DNA of 64,000 nucleotides from VMCP01 sp964415065 (GCA_964415065.1 CAYPYX010000008.1:11270-75269); one strand, 5' to 3'. Numbered from the stretch's first letter, positions 28,186 through 38,343 are shown. Translations and numbers: made by a program. Notes: a model not told the origin generated them from the sequence alone.

Positions 28186-31100
28186 TGCTCCCCAAACGTT
28201 TTTTTCGATCTATTATACTTATTTTTTTTATTTTCGGGGGACGGACATTCCACAAGGCCTCAGCTCAATCTTTAAGCCTGACAACACAGGTTAAATCCGT
28301 AACGTGTTTTGGAGGTTCTGATGGTTCCATTAAAATTCAAGCATCTGGAAATCATGGTCCAGTAGTGTTTAGTTATCTGGGAATCCCTTTATTAAACGCA
28401 CAACTTTCTCAATTACCTTCAGGTTCGTATACTCTAGTGGCCAAAGATAGTGCAGGTGCAGCGGATAGTGTTTTAGTTACAGTGAATCAACCATCCCCAA
28501 TAATAATTAATATTTCAGCGGTTCAACCCACATGTATCTACTCGAGCAATGGTAAGCTTACAGCAACTGCTTCAGGTGGTACGGGTAAATTATCCTATCA
28601 TTGGACGGATTCTATAGGGGGTAGTTTCAATCAATCTGTAGCAAATTATTTGGCGCCTGGAACCTTTTATTTGCGCATTTCTGATTCTTTGGGATGTAAG
28701 GTGGATTCGATGTCCGTTTTAGGATATCAAGATAGTTTGGAAGTTTCTATTGATCATGTGGATATTAGTTGTTCCGGTTTAAATAACGGACAAGCATCCC
28801 CAAAAACGATTAAAACCCTAGGAAATTCGTTCAATTATTCGTGGACAGGACCTTCAGGATTTTCGTCGAATTCAAAGAATATTAATTCATTAGGTCCGGG
28901 GTTATATCATCTGAAAGTAACAAACACTCAAACACAGTGTTCAGCAGTAAATTCAGTGGTGATCGTTCGTCCCGATAGCTTGAAATTAACCTTAACCAAG
29001 AAAGTAGCTACATTATGTAAGGGAAGCGCTGATGGTATTTTGGAAACATCCGTTACAGGTGGGAGATCACCGTATTCTGCTGCTTGGACTGGACCGAATT
29101 CCTATTTTGCGAGCACATTGAACATAAACAATGCAACTGCAGGATCATTCACACTACAAGTTACGGATTCCTCTGGTTGTATTGCACAATTTACAACTGT
29201 AGTTTCAGAGCCGGCAGCACTTTCAGTTACACCTTTAATTACGAACAATAACTGTTTCGGAAATGCTTCAGGATCCATTACGTTAACTGTTTCAGGTGGA
29301 GTAAAACCCTATGTATATAGTTGGTCAAATTCAATATCTTCAAATAAGATACAGAATTTGAAGTCTGGTAGCTATTCTGTAACCATATTAGACAGCAATG
29401 GATGTAGTTTGAATAGAACCTATTCTATAACCGCACCAAGCCAATTGGTACTTTCGCAAAGCTCTTCGAATGTTAAGTGTTTTGGAGGTACAGACGGATC
29501 TTTAACGTTGTTGGCATCGGGAGGCACATTTCCTTGGTCTTACTCAGTTACTGGTCCCTCAGGATATAGTTCTACAACAGCTTCAAACAAAAATTTAGCC
29601 TCTGGAAACTACAAAGTTATACTGCGCGACAATAACAATTGTAAGGATTCTGCAACGGTATCAATTAATCAACCATCTAAACTTTCGGTTTCCAAAAAGG
29701 CAATTAATGCAGAATGTTTTGGCACAAAAGGTTCAATGTCGTTAACGGTATCTGGAGGCACTTCTCCATTTTCGTATGAATGGTCGGATCAAAATGGGAA
29801 TTTATATGCTGCTACTCAGAATGTTACATCTGCTGATCCTGGAAATTATTCGTTTAAAGTTACCGATGCAAACCAATGTATAGTTTCAGATACTTTGCGC
29901 ATTTGGGAACCATCAAAATTAAAGTTAAGTTTAAAATCAATCGGGAATAATACGTGTATAAATGATACGAAAGGAGAATTAGCGTTTAGCACAGTCGGTG
30001 GTTCGAAACCCTATAACTTTAAGTTGAATGCTGCAATTTCACAATCGGATTCAGTATTCAAGAATTTGAAAACGGGCAAATACTTTATTGCGGTTTCAGA
30101 CAAAAATATGTGTACTGATTCTACGTCTGCCATCATCGATTTCTTGGATGTAATAAAACCTACCGTAACATTAAAAAATGCAACATTGTATTTAAACAGC
30201 CAAGGAATTGCAACTTTAGATATAGCTCAAATAAGCAATGGAATTTCGGATAATTGTGAAATTGAATCCGTTCAAATTTCTAAAACGGATTTCAGTTGCA
30301 GTAATTTGGGTTCAAACTCGGTTTCAGTTACTGTCAAGGATTTTAAAGGCAATACAACAACCTCCAATTGCGTGGTTACGGTTTTAGACACAATCAAACC
30401 TACACTGGTGCTCCAAACGGTGAATTTGTATTTGAATTCTACGGGTAGCGCTACATTAAACCCATCCCAAGCAAATAAAGGGAATTTCGATAACTGTGGA
30501 ATTACCAAATTTACAGCATCAAAAACAACCTTTAGTTGCAGTGACTTAGGGAGTAATTCAATTACATTCACAGCTGAAGATGCAGCTGGAAATGTAGTTT
30601 CTGCGGCTCAATCCATACATGTTTTAGATACCATTGCTCCTAAACTAAATTACAAGAACATCTTATTATATCTCAATTCATCAGGTTCGGCTACTATTAC
30701 TTCGTCGGATATTGATAATGGCTCATCGGATAATTGTGGAATTGTAAAACAGGAGTTGAGTCAATCGAATTTTAACTGCAATCAATTAGGAACTAATTTT
30801 ATTACCTATCGCATTTTCGACAAAGCACAGAATTCCAGTAGTCAATCGGTTCGGGTTACCGTAATAGATACTGTGAAACCTGTAATTAAAGTTAAACCTG
30901 TTACTGTTTACCTTAATCAATATGGTTTTGCGCTAGTTGCGCCAGCGGATGTAGACAATGGAAGTTTCGACAATTGTAAAATTTCCACCCGAATTTTAAG
31001 TCAATCAGTATTCACTTGTGGGAATGCAGGAAATAGTTCAGTCGTTTTTACCTTAACCGATGGATCTGGAAACACTTCAACAGCAACGGCTACTGTTTTG

Positions 31101-34100
31101 GTAAAAGACAGCACTGCTCCTGGCAATAAAACTAGAAACCCAGTTGCGTATTTAGATAAAAATGGATTTGCCATATTATCTTCATTTGATATTGATAATG
31201 GTAGTTCGGATAACTGTGGTATAACTAAGACTACTTTAAGTAAGGATCGATTTACCTGTTCTGATCTAGGTAAGAATTCTGTTGTTTACTCAACGGTAGA
31301 TGCGGCAGGAAATCAGAGTAAATCGAATATTGAGGTAACCGTTTTGGATTCGATTAAACCTGTAATGAGAGCAACTAATCGCACAGTTTATTTAGATTCT
31401 ACGGGAACTTTTGATTTGGATTGGAGCTATTTTGATGTGGGTAGCTCTGATAATTGCAAGATTACAAAAAGAACATTAAGTCAGTATCATTTTACGTGTT
31501 CGGATATTGGAAATCGATTGATATTATATACAATCCAAGATACTTCAGGAAATTCAGCTCTAGCTGTACTCACGGTTAAGGTTTTGGACACGTTATCTCC
31601 AAAACTCTTTGTCGAGAATAAGAAATTACAGTTGAATCAATCGGGTAGTGCAAAATTAAATATATCGGATTTCGCACCTAAGTGTTCGGATAATTGCAGT
31701 ATATCGCAGTTGTACTTCTCAGATTCATTATTTGATTGTTCCGAGTTGGGTGTAAATCTAGTTCGATTAATTGCGCGAGACGCTTCAGGTAATATATCGC
31801 AAAAGTCCTTTACGGTAGAAATATCGGATAATACTGCACCCATTTTAACAACTAAGGAAACCACTATTTTTATTGATACGGCTGGCAGGGCATTATTGAA
31901 GTTTAATCAAGTGATTTCAGAGGCTAGCGATAATTGCAGTATTTCAAAAATCGTATTGGAACGTGATGTGTTTTCCGTTAACGACTTAGGTGAAAATTGG
32001 ATTACAGTTCATGCATTCGATGGAACAGGTAATCGATCGTTAGATTATTGGACCAAAGTCAATGTGGAAGTGGGAGATTCAGATAAAGATAGTATTCCTG
32101 ACTTTATTGAACGTGCCATTGATTTTGACGGTGATGGTGTGCCTAATTACTTGGATAGAGATTCTGACAATGATGGAATTAGCGACTTAAATGAAAATAG
32201 CGGATTAAAAGTACTTCTTGATTTGGATCGCGATGGATATCCAAACGTGTTTGATTGGGATTCTGATGGGGATGGTATTAATGATTGTATAGAAGTGAAT
32301 GGTTTTGATCCCGACCGAAATGGACGTGTGGGTATAGGTAAAGTGTTGGTGAGCTTCTGGGGGATACCATTACTTGCAGCAGGAGGAGATGGATATGCTG
32401 AAATCTTTACAGATAATGATTTAGTTGCTGATTATAAAGACTGGGATTCGGATAACGATTTGATATCAGATAAATTGGAGAATAAAAACAATTCCGAATT
32501 GATTGATAACGATAAAGACGGAATTCCAAATTTTAGAGATTCGGATAGCGATGCAGATGGAATCTCGGATTTGGATGAAACGGAAACCGATTTTGATCAA
32601 GATGGTATTCCGAATTACATTGATTTGGATAGTGATGCTGATGGAATTTCAGATTTGAGAGAAACTAATAATGATCAAGATTCAGACGGTATTCCCAATT
32701 ATTTGGATTTAGATTCAGACTCTGACGGAATTTTGGATGAAGAAGAAGGAGTTGAAGATATTGATAGCGACTTAATTGGAAATTGGTTAGACGATGACAG
32801 TGATAATGATGGTATTTCTGACCAAATAGAAGGTTTGATAGATACGGATGACGATGGTATACCAGACTTAAAAGACAAGGATTCTGATGGTGATAATATT
32901 CCAGATCAAATTGAAGCCATTCCTTTTGCTGGAAAATTACCGGCTGATTCAGACGGAGATGGCACTTTTGATTTTAGAGATATCGATTCCGACAACGATT
33001 TAATTGCAGATATTCAAGAAGGTCATCCATTCCAACCTGATACAGATAGTGACGGAACTCCTGATTATCGTGATACGGATTCCGATGGTGATGGTACATT
33101 GGATATTTTGGAGTCGATTAAAGATACCGACGATGATGGAATTATTGATGCCATTGATGAAGATTCGGATAATGATGGTATTCTCGACAAAATAGAAGGT
33201 TATGCCGATGTGGATTCAGATGGCTTGCCTAATTCTATAGATTTAGATAGCGATAATGATGGTATTAATGATGTTACTGAAGTAAAAGGAATTGATTTTA
33301 AAGGATCTGGAACCGTGGTGCAAGGCACAGTTTATACGGCTATTGATACCGATAATGATGGTTTGTATGACTTTTTGGATGTAGATTCTGACAATGATGG
33401 AATACTAGACATTGTAGAAAGTGGCACTGGTTATTCGGATGAAAACTTAGATGGTAGAGTGGATGGTGGTGACATTGATAAAGATGGAATTCCCGACGAA
33501 GCAGATGCGTTGAGCGGAAGCTATGGTGATATAAATGATCCTGGTGTAAGTGATACGGACTTAGATGGGTTAGCCAATTTCCAAGATACGGATAGTGATG
33601 ATGATGGAATTTCTGATCTGGTTGAAACCGCAAATGATTTTGATTTGGATGAATATCCGAATTATTTAGATGCGGATTCAGATGGGGATGGAATTACAGA
33701 CCAAGAAGAAACAGCCACAGATGCAGATAATGATGGTGCCGGTAATTTTGTAGATTTGGATTCGGATGCCGATGGTATTTTGGATAGTGTTGAGTCAAAT
33801 AACGACTATGATCAAGATGGAATTCCGAATTATTTAGATTTGGATTCAGATGATGATGAAACAGAAGATGCATTAGAAGGCGATCAAGATAAAGACAAAA
33901 ATGGTTTTAAAGATTTCGTGGATCCTCAGACATTTGTACCCGAGATAATTACACCAAATAGCGATGGTGTAAATGATTTGTTTGAGATAAAAGGATTAAA
34001 AAATTATCCCAATGCACAACTAACCGTGTTTAATCAATGGGGTGTAATTGTTTTTAAGTCAAAAGGTGCGTATGACAATTCCTGGGGAGGATGGAATGAA

Positions 34101-34229
34101 GAAAAAGGATCTAGTCAACGTTTGATCCTGCCAGAAGGAGTTTACTTTTATATTCTTGATCACAATCGAACAGACGCACCTCAGTTTAATAAACCTCAAA
34201 CCAAAGGTAATTTCTATATTAAGCCCTAA
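28182..34229 (+). CDS. Large T9SS-exported surface protein: SprB repeats, HYR-like repeats, calcium-binding repeats, type B sorting domain
   Basis: 2015 residues; the ATG overlaps the previous stop by 4 nt. Signal peptide FFRSIILIFFIFGG, cut near KASAQ. Residues 30-655 hold eight SprB-type repeats (VKCFGGTDGSLTLLASGG pattern). Residues 656-1298 hold eight HYR-like units of about 80 residues (IDNGSSDNCGI ... FTCSDLG ... DAAGN). Residues 1299-1915 are thrombospondin-3-like calcium loops (DSDNDGISD, DDDGIPD). The CHU_C type B sorting domain (EIITPNSDGVNDLFEIKG) closes the protein. SprB repeats are named after the mobile gliding adhesin of Flavobacterium johnsoniae; the domain order here is different, so a motility role is only possible. 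Calcium probably stiffens the acidic stalk. Followed at 3 bp by its likely SprF partner. Confidence 0.93.
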   Translation: MMLPKRFFRSIILIFFIFGGRTFHKASAQSLSLTTQVKSVTCFGGSDGSIKIQASGNHGPVVFSYLGIPLLNAQLSQLPSGSYTLVAKDSAGAADSVLVTVNQPSPIIINISAVQPTCIYSSNGKLTATASGGTGKLSYHWTDSIGGSFNQSVANYLAPGTFYLRISDSLGCKVDSMSVLGYQDSLEVSIDHVDISCSGLNNGQASPKTIKTLGNSFNYSWTGPSGFSSNSKNINSLGPGLYHLKVTNTQTQCSAVNSVVIVRPDSLKLTLTKKVATLCKGSADGILETSVTGGRSPYSAAWTGPNSYFASTLNINNATAGSFTLQVTDSSGCIAQFTTVVSEPAALSVTPLITNNNCFGNASGSITLTVSGGVKPYVYSWSNSISSNKIQNLKSGSYSVTILDSNGCSLNRTYSITAPSQLVLSQSSSNVKCFGGTDGSLTLLASGGTFPWSYSVTGPSGYSSTTASNKNLASGNYKVILRDNNNCKDSATVSINQPSKLSVSKKAINAECFGTKGSMSLTVSGGTSPFSYEWSDQNGNLYAATQNVTSADPGNYSFKVTDANQCIVSDTLRIWEPSKLKLSLKSIGNNTCINDTKGELAFSTVGGSKPYNFKLNAAISQSDSVFKNLKTGKYFIAVSDKNMCTDSTSAIIDFLDVIKPTVTLKNATLYLNSQGIATLDIAQISNGISDNCEIESVQISKTDFSCSNLGSNSVSVTVKDFKGNTTTSNCVVTVLDTIKPTLVLQTVNLYLNSTGSATLNPSQANKGNFDNCGITKFTASKTTFSCSDLGSNSITFTAEDAAGNVVSAAQSIHVLDTIAPKLNYKNILLYLNSSGSATITSSDIDNGSSDNCGIVKQELSQSNFNCNQLGTNFITYRIFDKAQNSSSQSVRVTVIDTVKPVIKVKPVTVYLNQYGFALVAPADVDNGSFDNCKISTRILSQSVFTCGNAGNSSVVFTLTDGSGNTSTATATVLVKDSTAPGNKTRNPVAYLDKNGFAILSSFDIDNGSSDNCGITKTTLSKDRFTCSDLGKNSVVYSTVDAAGNQSKSNIEVTVLDSIKPVMRATNRTVYLDSTGTFDLDWSYFDVGSSDNCKITKRTLSQYHFTCSDIGNRLILYTIQDTSGNSALAVLTVKVLDTLSPKLFVENKKLQLNQSGSAKLNISDFAPKCSDNCSISQLYFSDSLFDCSELGVNLVRLIARDASGNISQKSFTVEISDNTAPILTTKETTIFIDTAGRALLKFNQVISEASDNCSISKIVLERDVFSVNDLGENWITVHAFDGTGNRSLDYWTKVNVEVGDSDKDSIPDFIERAIDFDGDGVPNYLDRDSDNDGISDLNENSGLKVLLDLDRDGYPNVFDWDSDGDGINDCIEVNGFDPDRNGRVGIGKVLVSFWGIPLLAAGGDGYAEIFTDNDLVADYKDWDSDNDLISDKLENKNNSELIDNDKDGIPNFRDSDSDADGISDLDETETDFDQDGIPNYIDLDSDADGISDLRETNNDQDSDGIPNYLDLDSDSDGILDEEEGVEDIDSDLIGNWLDDDSDNDGISDQIEGLIDTDDDGIPDLKDKDSDGDNIPDQIEAIPFAGKLPADSDGDGTFDFRDIDSDNDLIADIQEGHPFQPDTDSDGTPDYRDTDSDGDGTLDILESIKDTDDDGIIDAIDEDSDNDGILDKIEGYADVDSDGLPNSIDLDSDNDGINDVTEVKGIDFKGSGTVVQGTVYTAIDTDNDGLYDFLDVDSDNDGILDIVESGTGYSDENLDGRVDGGDIDKDGIPDEADALSGSYGDINDPGVSDTDLDGLANFQDTDSDDDGISDLVETANDFDLDEYPNYLDADSDGDGITDQEETATDADNDGAGNFVDLDSDADGILDSVESNNDYDQDGIPNYLDLDSDDDETEDALEGDQDKDKNGFKDFVDPQTFVPEIITPNSDGVNDLFEIKGLKNYPNAQLTVFNQWGVIVFKSKGAYDNSWGGWNEEKGSSQRLILPEGVYFYILDHNRTDAPQFNKPQTKGNFYIKP

Positions 34230-34232
34230 ACA

Positions 34233-35174
34233 ATGAAGATAAAATTAATTCTATTTGGGTGGTTGATTTTCGGAGGATATTCGATCGTGAACGCTCAACA
34301 AGTAGCATTAACTACACAATACGATTTGGTTTCTAATATTCAGAATCCAGCATATAATGGTATGAATCGATTGTTGAAAGTAGATGCTATTTCACGTGTT
34401 CAATGGGCCAATTTCCCAGGCACTCCTCGCTATACAGCAGTTGCATTTCAAAGTCCTGTAAATAAGGACTTTGCTTTGGGTGCAAATTTTCAAACACTGC
34501 AAGTTGGAAAGTTCAAAAATGCATCACCTTTGAATTTGTCTACCTACAGTACCGACATTGCATTTCACCAACAAATCAACAAAAAACTTCATTTAGCAGC
34601 AGGTTTAAGGGTAGGTTTGATGTCTTTTAGTATGCGTATTTCCCAATTGACCGCAAATATCCCCTCCGATATAGCTCAATTAGGAAATGATTATAGTTTT
34701 CAATCTCCATTGGTGGGAGGTGGAATGATGGCATACGGTAAAAATTACTTCATTGGAATATCTATGCCTCAGTTTGCCATTGTTTCCGATAGATTGGTGG
34801 AAAATGTGAATCTAGGGTATAATGCAAGAAGCTTTTATTCAGTTAATGCGGGATATATCCATAACCTTACTAAAGATTGGTATGCAAAATTTACTACGCA
34901 GACTCGATGGTATTCGGGTATGCAACCCATCGTAGATGCAAACTTTCATTTGGGATATCAAGATGTTTTATCCATGGGTTACGGTTATCGAAGTACTCGA
35001 GTGCAGGCTTTTCTGACAAAAGTGCGTGTGAATGATTTCTTTAGCGTTGTATATGCCTATGAAAGCGGTAAAGTATACAACAATCAAACCTCCTTCAATT
35101 CGCAGGAATTCGGATTATCCTACCAACTAAATAACAATAAGTCTAAAATTAAAGTGGTTCCAAGAAAATTCTAA
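34233..35174 (+). CDS. PorP/SprF-family outer-membrane protein in the giant-adhesin operon
   Basis: 313 residues. Signal peptide MKIKLILFGWLIFGGYSIVN, cut near AQQ. Family hallmarks follow: TTQYDLVSNIQNPAYNGMN and VQWANFPGTPRYTAVAFQSP, then beta strands ending in FGLSYQLN. It sits 3 bp after the 2015-residue substrate and 3 bp before an OmpA gene, the usual SprF cassette layout. In F. johnsoniae SprF is needed for surface delivery of SprB, and type B substrates are often encoded beside their own SprF-like protein; by analogy this one should serve one or both giants. It differs clearly in sequence from the copy at 16409, so it is not a recent duplicate. Confidence 0.9.
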   Translation: MKIKLILFGWLIFGGYSIVNAQQVALTTQYDLVSNIQNPAYNGMNRLLKVDAISRVQWANFPGTPRYTAVAFQSPVNKDFALGANFQTLQVGKFKNASPLNLSTYSTDIAFHQQINKKLHLAAGLRVGLMSFSMRISQLTANIPSDIAQLGNDYSFQSPLVGGGMMAYGKNYFIGISMPQFAIVSDRLVENVNLGYNARSFYSVNAGYIHNLTKDWYAKFTTQTRWYSGMQPIVDANFHLGYQDVLSMGYGYRSTRVQAFLTKVRVNDFFSVVYAYESGKVYNNQTSFNSQEFGLSYQLNNNKSKIKVVPRKF

Positions 35175-35177
35175 ACT

Positions 35178-37058
35178 ATGATTAAACCTGAGTACATTTT
35201 TCTTTGGATTCTGTTTCATTTAGGTGCAGTGGAACTACCACGGGCAATTTCAAAACGGGGACAACCCAAGACCGTTGCTACGGAATATGTAACCAAAATG
35301 CAATATGCGGAAGCAATTAAGGCATATAAGAACATTGATAAGGTAAAATCTGATGTTGAAATGCGCTCTTTAGCAAAAGCGTTTGCACAACTAGGTTACA
35401 ACGATACCGCTTTACGCATCATCGAGAAAATTGGAGTTAAGTTTCCAGATAAATATTCTGCTGAAGATCGTTTGAATTTAGCACTTCTCAGTCGCAGAAA
35501 CGGAAATATAGAGCAGTCTGATGCCGTAATCAATGAAATAAAAATGGCTGATTATGCATCTATTGCAGTATTAAATGAATTTTCTGCTGATTTTTTAAGA
35601 AAAAGCTACGCCTTGGAAGAGTCAGAGTTGAATTTGCGTTATCATCAATTCAAAAAACAGGGACAACAATTCCTTCCCGTATGGGATAAAATCAATCAAA
35701 AATGGTATTATCACGAGCGACCATATGTGAGTAGTGGCTTATTAAATTCTGTTTCATTGGCCGACGAAAAGCCGTTTTCCAAAATCATGGAATCCATTTC
35801 GGGAATGGATACTGCTGAAATTGAAGGTAAAATCATCCCTAATCAATACTTAAACAGGTATTTTGAGCTCAGTTATATCGACAGTGCAGGAAATTTTTAT
35901 GTAACCACTAACCACGGTCTGGTTTCAGATAATGATCGATATTTATTGGACATTTTCCAATTTAAGTACGATACTAAATTGGGGAAATATGCACTTACTC
36001 CATTGAGTTTGGATAAATGGCTCTTCAATTATTCAAGTTTTGTTATGAATGAGTCCCAAACACGAGCATTGTATTGCTCTGATATGGATGGAGGATTTGG
36101 TTCAGCGGATATTTATATTGCAGATATTGTGTGGGATGAAAAGGGTAAGCCGGTAATTACGAATCCATATAATTTAGGTGACGTGGTCAACACATTGTTG
36201 CCTGACAATGACCCTTATTTTGTAACGGATGATATTATGGTATTTTCATCGGAGGGACATATTGGAATTGGTGGACAGGATATTTTCTTTTATCAAATTT
36301 CTACGAATTCTTTAATTAATGGCGGAAGGTTCATTAATACTCGTTTTAATGAATATGCTCCCCGATACTACAACGGTAGATTGTACTTTACAAGCGATAG
36401 ATCTATGAATCAGGCGCGTATTTTTTCCGTGGAAATATCCCAAGAAAAAATTGAGAGTGCGTTTTTACCAAACCCGGCAGATCAAGTGTTTGATTCTACT
36501 GTTTCAGATGCGGTAGATACTACTTCTATTGTAGCAGAGCAAAAAGAGAAGTTAAAGAACATTGAGAATTACATTGAATTTATCACGACGGTGAATCCAG
36601 AAAAGTTAAATTATGTAAAAGGAGTGCAGTTTGTTATGTTGTCGGATTCACTTCGGTACAGTAAAATTGAGGAAATCAACGAAAATTCGGACTATCGTGA
36701 TTTTTCCTTTTTGACGTTGATGCACCCTAGTGGTGATATTGTTTTACATTCTGAGTATGAGAAGGAATTGTTGTATTTGAGTGAAGTACTTCAAAAGCGA
36801 AAAGATTGGATGGTTGAAATTCGCTCGCACACGGATTCGCGTGGAACAGAAAAGGTAAACAAGAAATTGTCGCAAAGTCGTGCAGATTTCATCGCTAATT
36901 ATTTAAAATTATTAGGTGTTAAAAGTGAGCAGATAACCGCAATTGGTTTGGGTGAAACCTTGTTGTTAAATCATTGTATTGATGGAGCCCCGTGCACTGA
37001 GGATGAACATGCAAGTAACCGCAGAACTGAGTTGATATTGAAAAAGCGGAATAAATAA
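35178..37058 (+). CDS. OmpA-family envelope protein with PD40-like middle, partner of the SprF/adhesin cassette
   Basis: 626 residues. A short hydrophobic N-terminus (YIFLWILFHLGAVELP) acts as signal; there is no lipobox. TPR-like helices (about 30-150) are followed by PD40-like propeller strands (FFYQISTNSLINGG, YNGRLYFTSDRSMNQARIFS) and a C-terminal OmpA peptidoglycan-binding domain (EIRSHTDSRGTEKVNKKLSQ, SNRRTELIL). The parts resemble the porE-like lipoprotein at the window start but without lipid anchor and without an obvious CRD. A likely role is holding the SprF-substrate complex to peptidoglycan in the periplasm. Last gene of the long operon; followed by 19-bp repeats and a perfect hairpin. 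Confidence 0.88.
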   Translation: MIKPEYIFLWILFHLGAVELPRAISKRGQPKTVATEYVTKMQYAEAIKAYKNIDKVKSDVEMRSLAKAFAQLGYNDTALRIIEKIGVKFPDKYSAEDRLNLALLSRRNGNIEQSDAVINEIKMADYASIAVLNEFSADFLRKSYALEESELNLRYHQFKKQGQQFLPVWDKINQKWYYHERPYVSSGLLNSVSLADEKPFSKIMESISGMDTAEIEGKIIPNQYLNRYFELSYIDSAGNFYVTTNHGLVSDNDRYLLDIFQFKYDTKLGKYALTPLSLDKWLFNYSSFVMNESQTRALYCSDMDGGFGSADIYIADIVWDEKGKPVITNPYNLGDVVNTLLPDNDPYFVTDDIMVFSSEGHIGIGGQDIFFYQISTNSLINGGRFINTRFNEYAPRYYNGRLYFTSDRSMNQARIFSVEISQEKIESAFLPNPADQVFDSTVSDAVDTTSIVAEQKEKLKNIENYIEFITTVNPEKLNYVKGVQFVMLSDSLRYSKIEEINENSDYRDFSFLTLMHPSGDIVLHSEYEKELLYLSEVLQKRKDWMVEIRSHTDSRGTEKVNKKLSQSRADFIANYLKLLGVKSEQITAIGLGETLLLNHCIDGAPCTEDEHASNRRTELILKKRNK

Positions 37059-37205
37059 TTGGCTACTAGAATTTCTATGATCGATTTTTTTACTTTAGTT
37101 CAGTTAGTTAGTAAAATTAATTTAGTTTCAACTGTAGCTTCTTTTTGAATGTGGTTGGAATGCAATTGAACGAAAGAGTTTAATTTGGACAGACCAAGAT
37201 TGAAT

Positions 37206-37262
37206 ATTCAGAACTCATTTAAATAATCAGAATACGTTTAAAAATTCAGAACACACATAAAA
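37206..37262 (+). repeat. Three degenerate 19-bp tandem repeats before the operon terminator
   Basis: A(T/A)TCAGAA begins at 37206, 37225 and 37244, giving a 19-bp period. The third unit runs into the left arm of the hairpin 37253-37306. This is the only structure I see in the non-coding 37059-37353 apart from the hairpin itself. Confidence 0.6.
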
Positions 37263-37306
37263 CAAATCGGGCAGATCATTTGATCTGCCCGATTTGTTTT
37301 ATGTGT
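37253..37306. terminator. Perfect 26-bp inverted repeat, probable bidirectional terminator
   Basis: The left arm 37253-37278 and right arm 37281-37306 are exact reverse complements with only TT between. The core is ATCGGGCAGATCA. A/T-rich outer arms (AAAACAAA / TTTGTTTT) give a U-run for both strands. It sits between the plus-strand adhesin operon and the minus-strand genes at 37354 and beyond. Confidence 0.85.
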
Positions 37307-37353
37307 TGAGCTTACAATTCTCAGCTCAACTGTAGGGTTTAATTGCTTTATGA

Positions 37354-37815
37354 TTACTTTGCTACGGTATACAACGATACCATATAACCGCTAGTAATGT
37401 TGCCTTTAAATGTAATGTTCAAAGATGCTTCAGATTTGTCGGGATTAGCAGCCAAAATCTTTTTGTACATCTGTTCTGACATAAAGAAACAACCATGATA
37501 TTCTGGCTTCTCTTTGATAGTTACGTTCAATTTAACGAAACTTCTTGGAGGATTACAAGCCGCTACACCGCGACCACCAGGACCTGCTGGCATTCCAGGG
37601 GTTGCAGCTGCGCCTGGAGTTTGTGCGCTGTGCACATGTCCTGCGGGCTTAGTGTTATCTACCAATTCAATTTCTACTTTGTTTAATGTAATCATTTGCT
37701 CATTGAATTTAGCTGGATTTGAAGCAAATTCAACGTTGCTAACTACTCTACCTTGTGCAAAAATGCTACCGATGGTTAAAAAAGCAATAGCTAATGAAGT
37801 TGTAAGTTTTTTCAT
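37354..37815 (-). CDS. Secreted protein of unknown function, paralogue of its neighbour
   Basis: 153 residues with a clear signal peptide (SLAIAFLTIGSIFAQG). The N-terminal part (VEFASNPAKFNEQMITLNKVEIE) looks like a strand-rich OB-like opening. A Gly/Pro/Ala-rich variable stretch follows (PGAAATPGMPAGPGGRG), then a C-terminal part with two cysteines, one in ACNPPRSF and one in EYHGCFFMSEQMYKKI, that may form a disulfide. It shares this plan with the protein at 37858-38343. No function is recognised. It probably sits in the periplasm or is secreted. 42 bp separate it from the upstream paralogue, so one transcript is likely. Confidence 0.75.
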   Translation of the reverse strand: MKKLTTSLAIAFLTIGSIFAQGRVVSNVEFASNPAKFNEQMITLNKVEIELVDNTKPAGHVHSAQTPGAAATPGMPAGPGGRGVAACNPPRSFVKLNVTIKEKPEYHGCFFMSEQMYKKILAANPDKSEASLNITFKGNITSGYMVSLYTVAK

Positions 37816-37857
37816 GTTCTGTAATTGTTTATATATGGATTGAAAGTTTTTAATTTA

Positions 37858-38343
37858 CTAAGGTAACACCTTGATTTTGGTAACTCGGTGCATAAAACGA
37901 GTGTCTACTTTTACTGTTATGTCCATACGGACATCTTTGTTCATAGGTAAAGTATTGGCCATCTTGTTGAAGATAACAAAACAACCATCGTAGTTGTTTG
38001 GAAGTTGAACTTCTAATCGTTCCCAATTTTTTGGTGCACTACAACGAACCACTGGAGCAGCGTTCGCATTGGTACCCGCATTATTTGTATTGGGTTGATT
38101 TCTTACTGTTGAGGTTGGAGTGGGAGGATTAACAGCACCTGGTGTAGTTAAAACGGTTGCAGGTGCAACATTCGAAGTGGTAGAATTGCTTGTAGATCTT
38201 TTGGCAATAACACCTTGAAGAACAATGGTTTTGCCGTTGAATTTTGATGGATTATTTACAAAATCGTTAACATCAACAATAACTTGTGCTTGTGCTGTTA
38301 AACTGCTTAAAACTAAGATAACTAAGAAGATAATTTTTTTCAT
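37858..38343 (-). CDS. Secreted protein of unknown function, paralogue of its neighbour
   Basis: 161 residues from ATG 38343, which starts a clean signal peptide (MKKIIFLVILVLSSLTAQAQ); the longer frame from 38367 adds eight residues before it and is less likely. Shared with the protein at 37354: VNDFVNNPSKFNGKTIVLQGV near the start (split here as NNPSKFNGKTIVLQGV), a low-complexity Asn/Thr/Pro/Ala middle, then a Cys (VRCSAPKNWERLEVQL) and YDGCFVIFNKMANTL. The two proteins therefore keep a folded start and end and vary freely in between. Function unknown. It is the first gene of the pair. Confidence 0.75.
   Translation of the reverse strand: MKKIIFLVILVLSSLTAQAQVIVDVNDFVNNPSKFNGKTIVLQGVIAKRSTSNSTTSNVAPATVLTTPGAVNPPTPTSTVRNQPNTNNAGTNANAAPVVRCSAPKNWERLEVQLPNNYDGCFVIFNKMANTLPMNKDVRMDITVKVDTRFMHRVTKIKVLP

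Noticed and set aside
32080..33900. Highly repetitive GATxxxGATGG DNA and an antisense His-rich open frame at 33340-33633
   Set aside because: Explained by Asp/Gly-rich calcium-binding loops on the + strand; the antisense frame has no start context and only mirrors the GAT codons.
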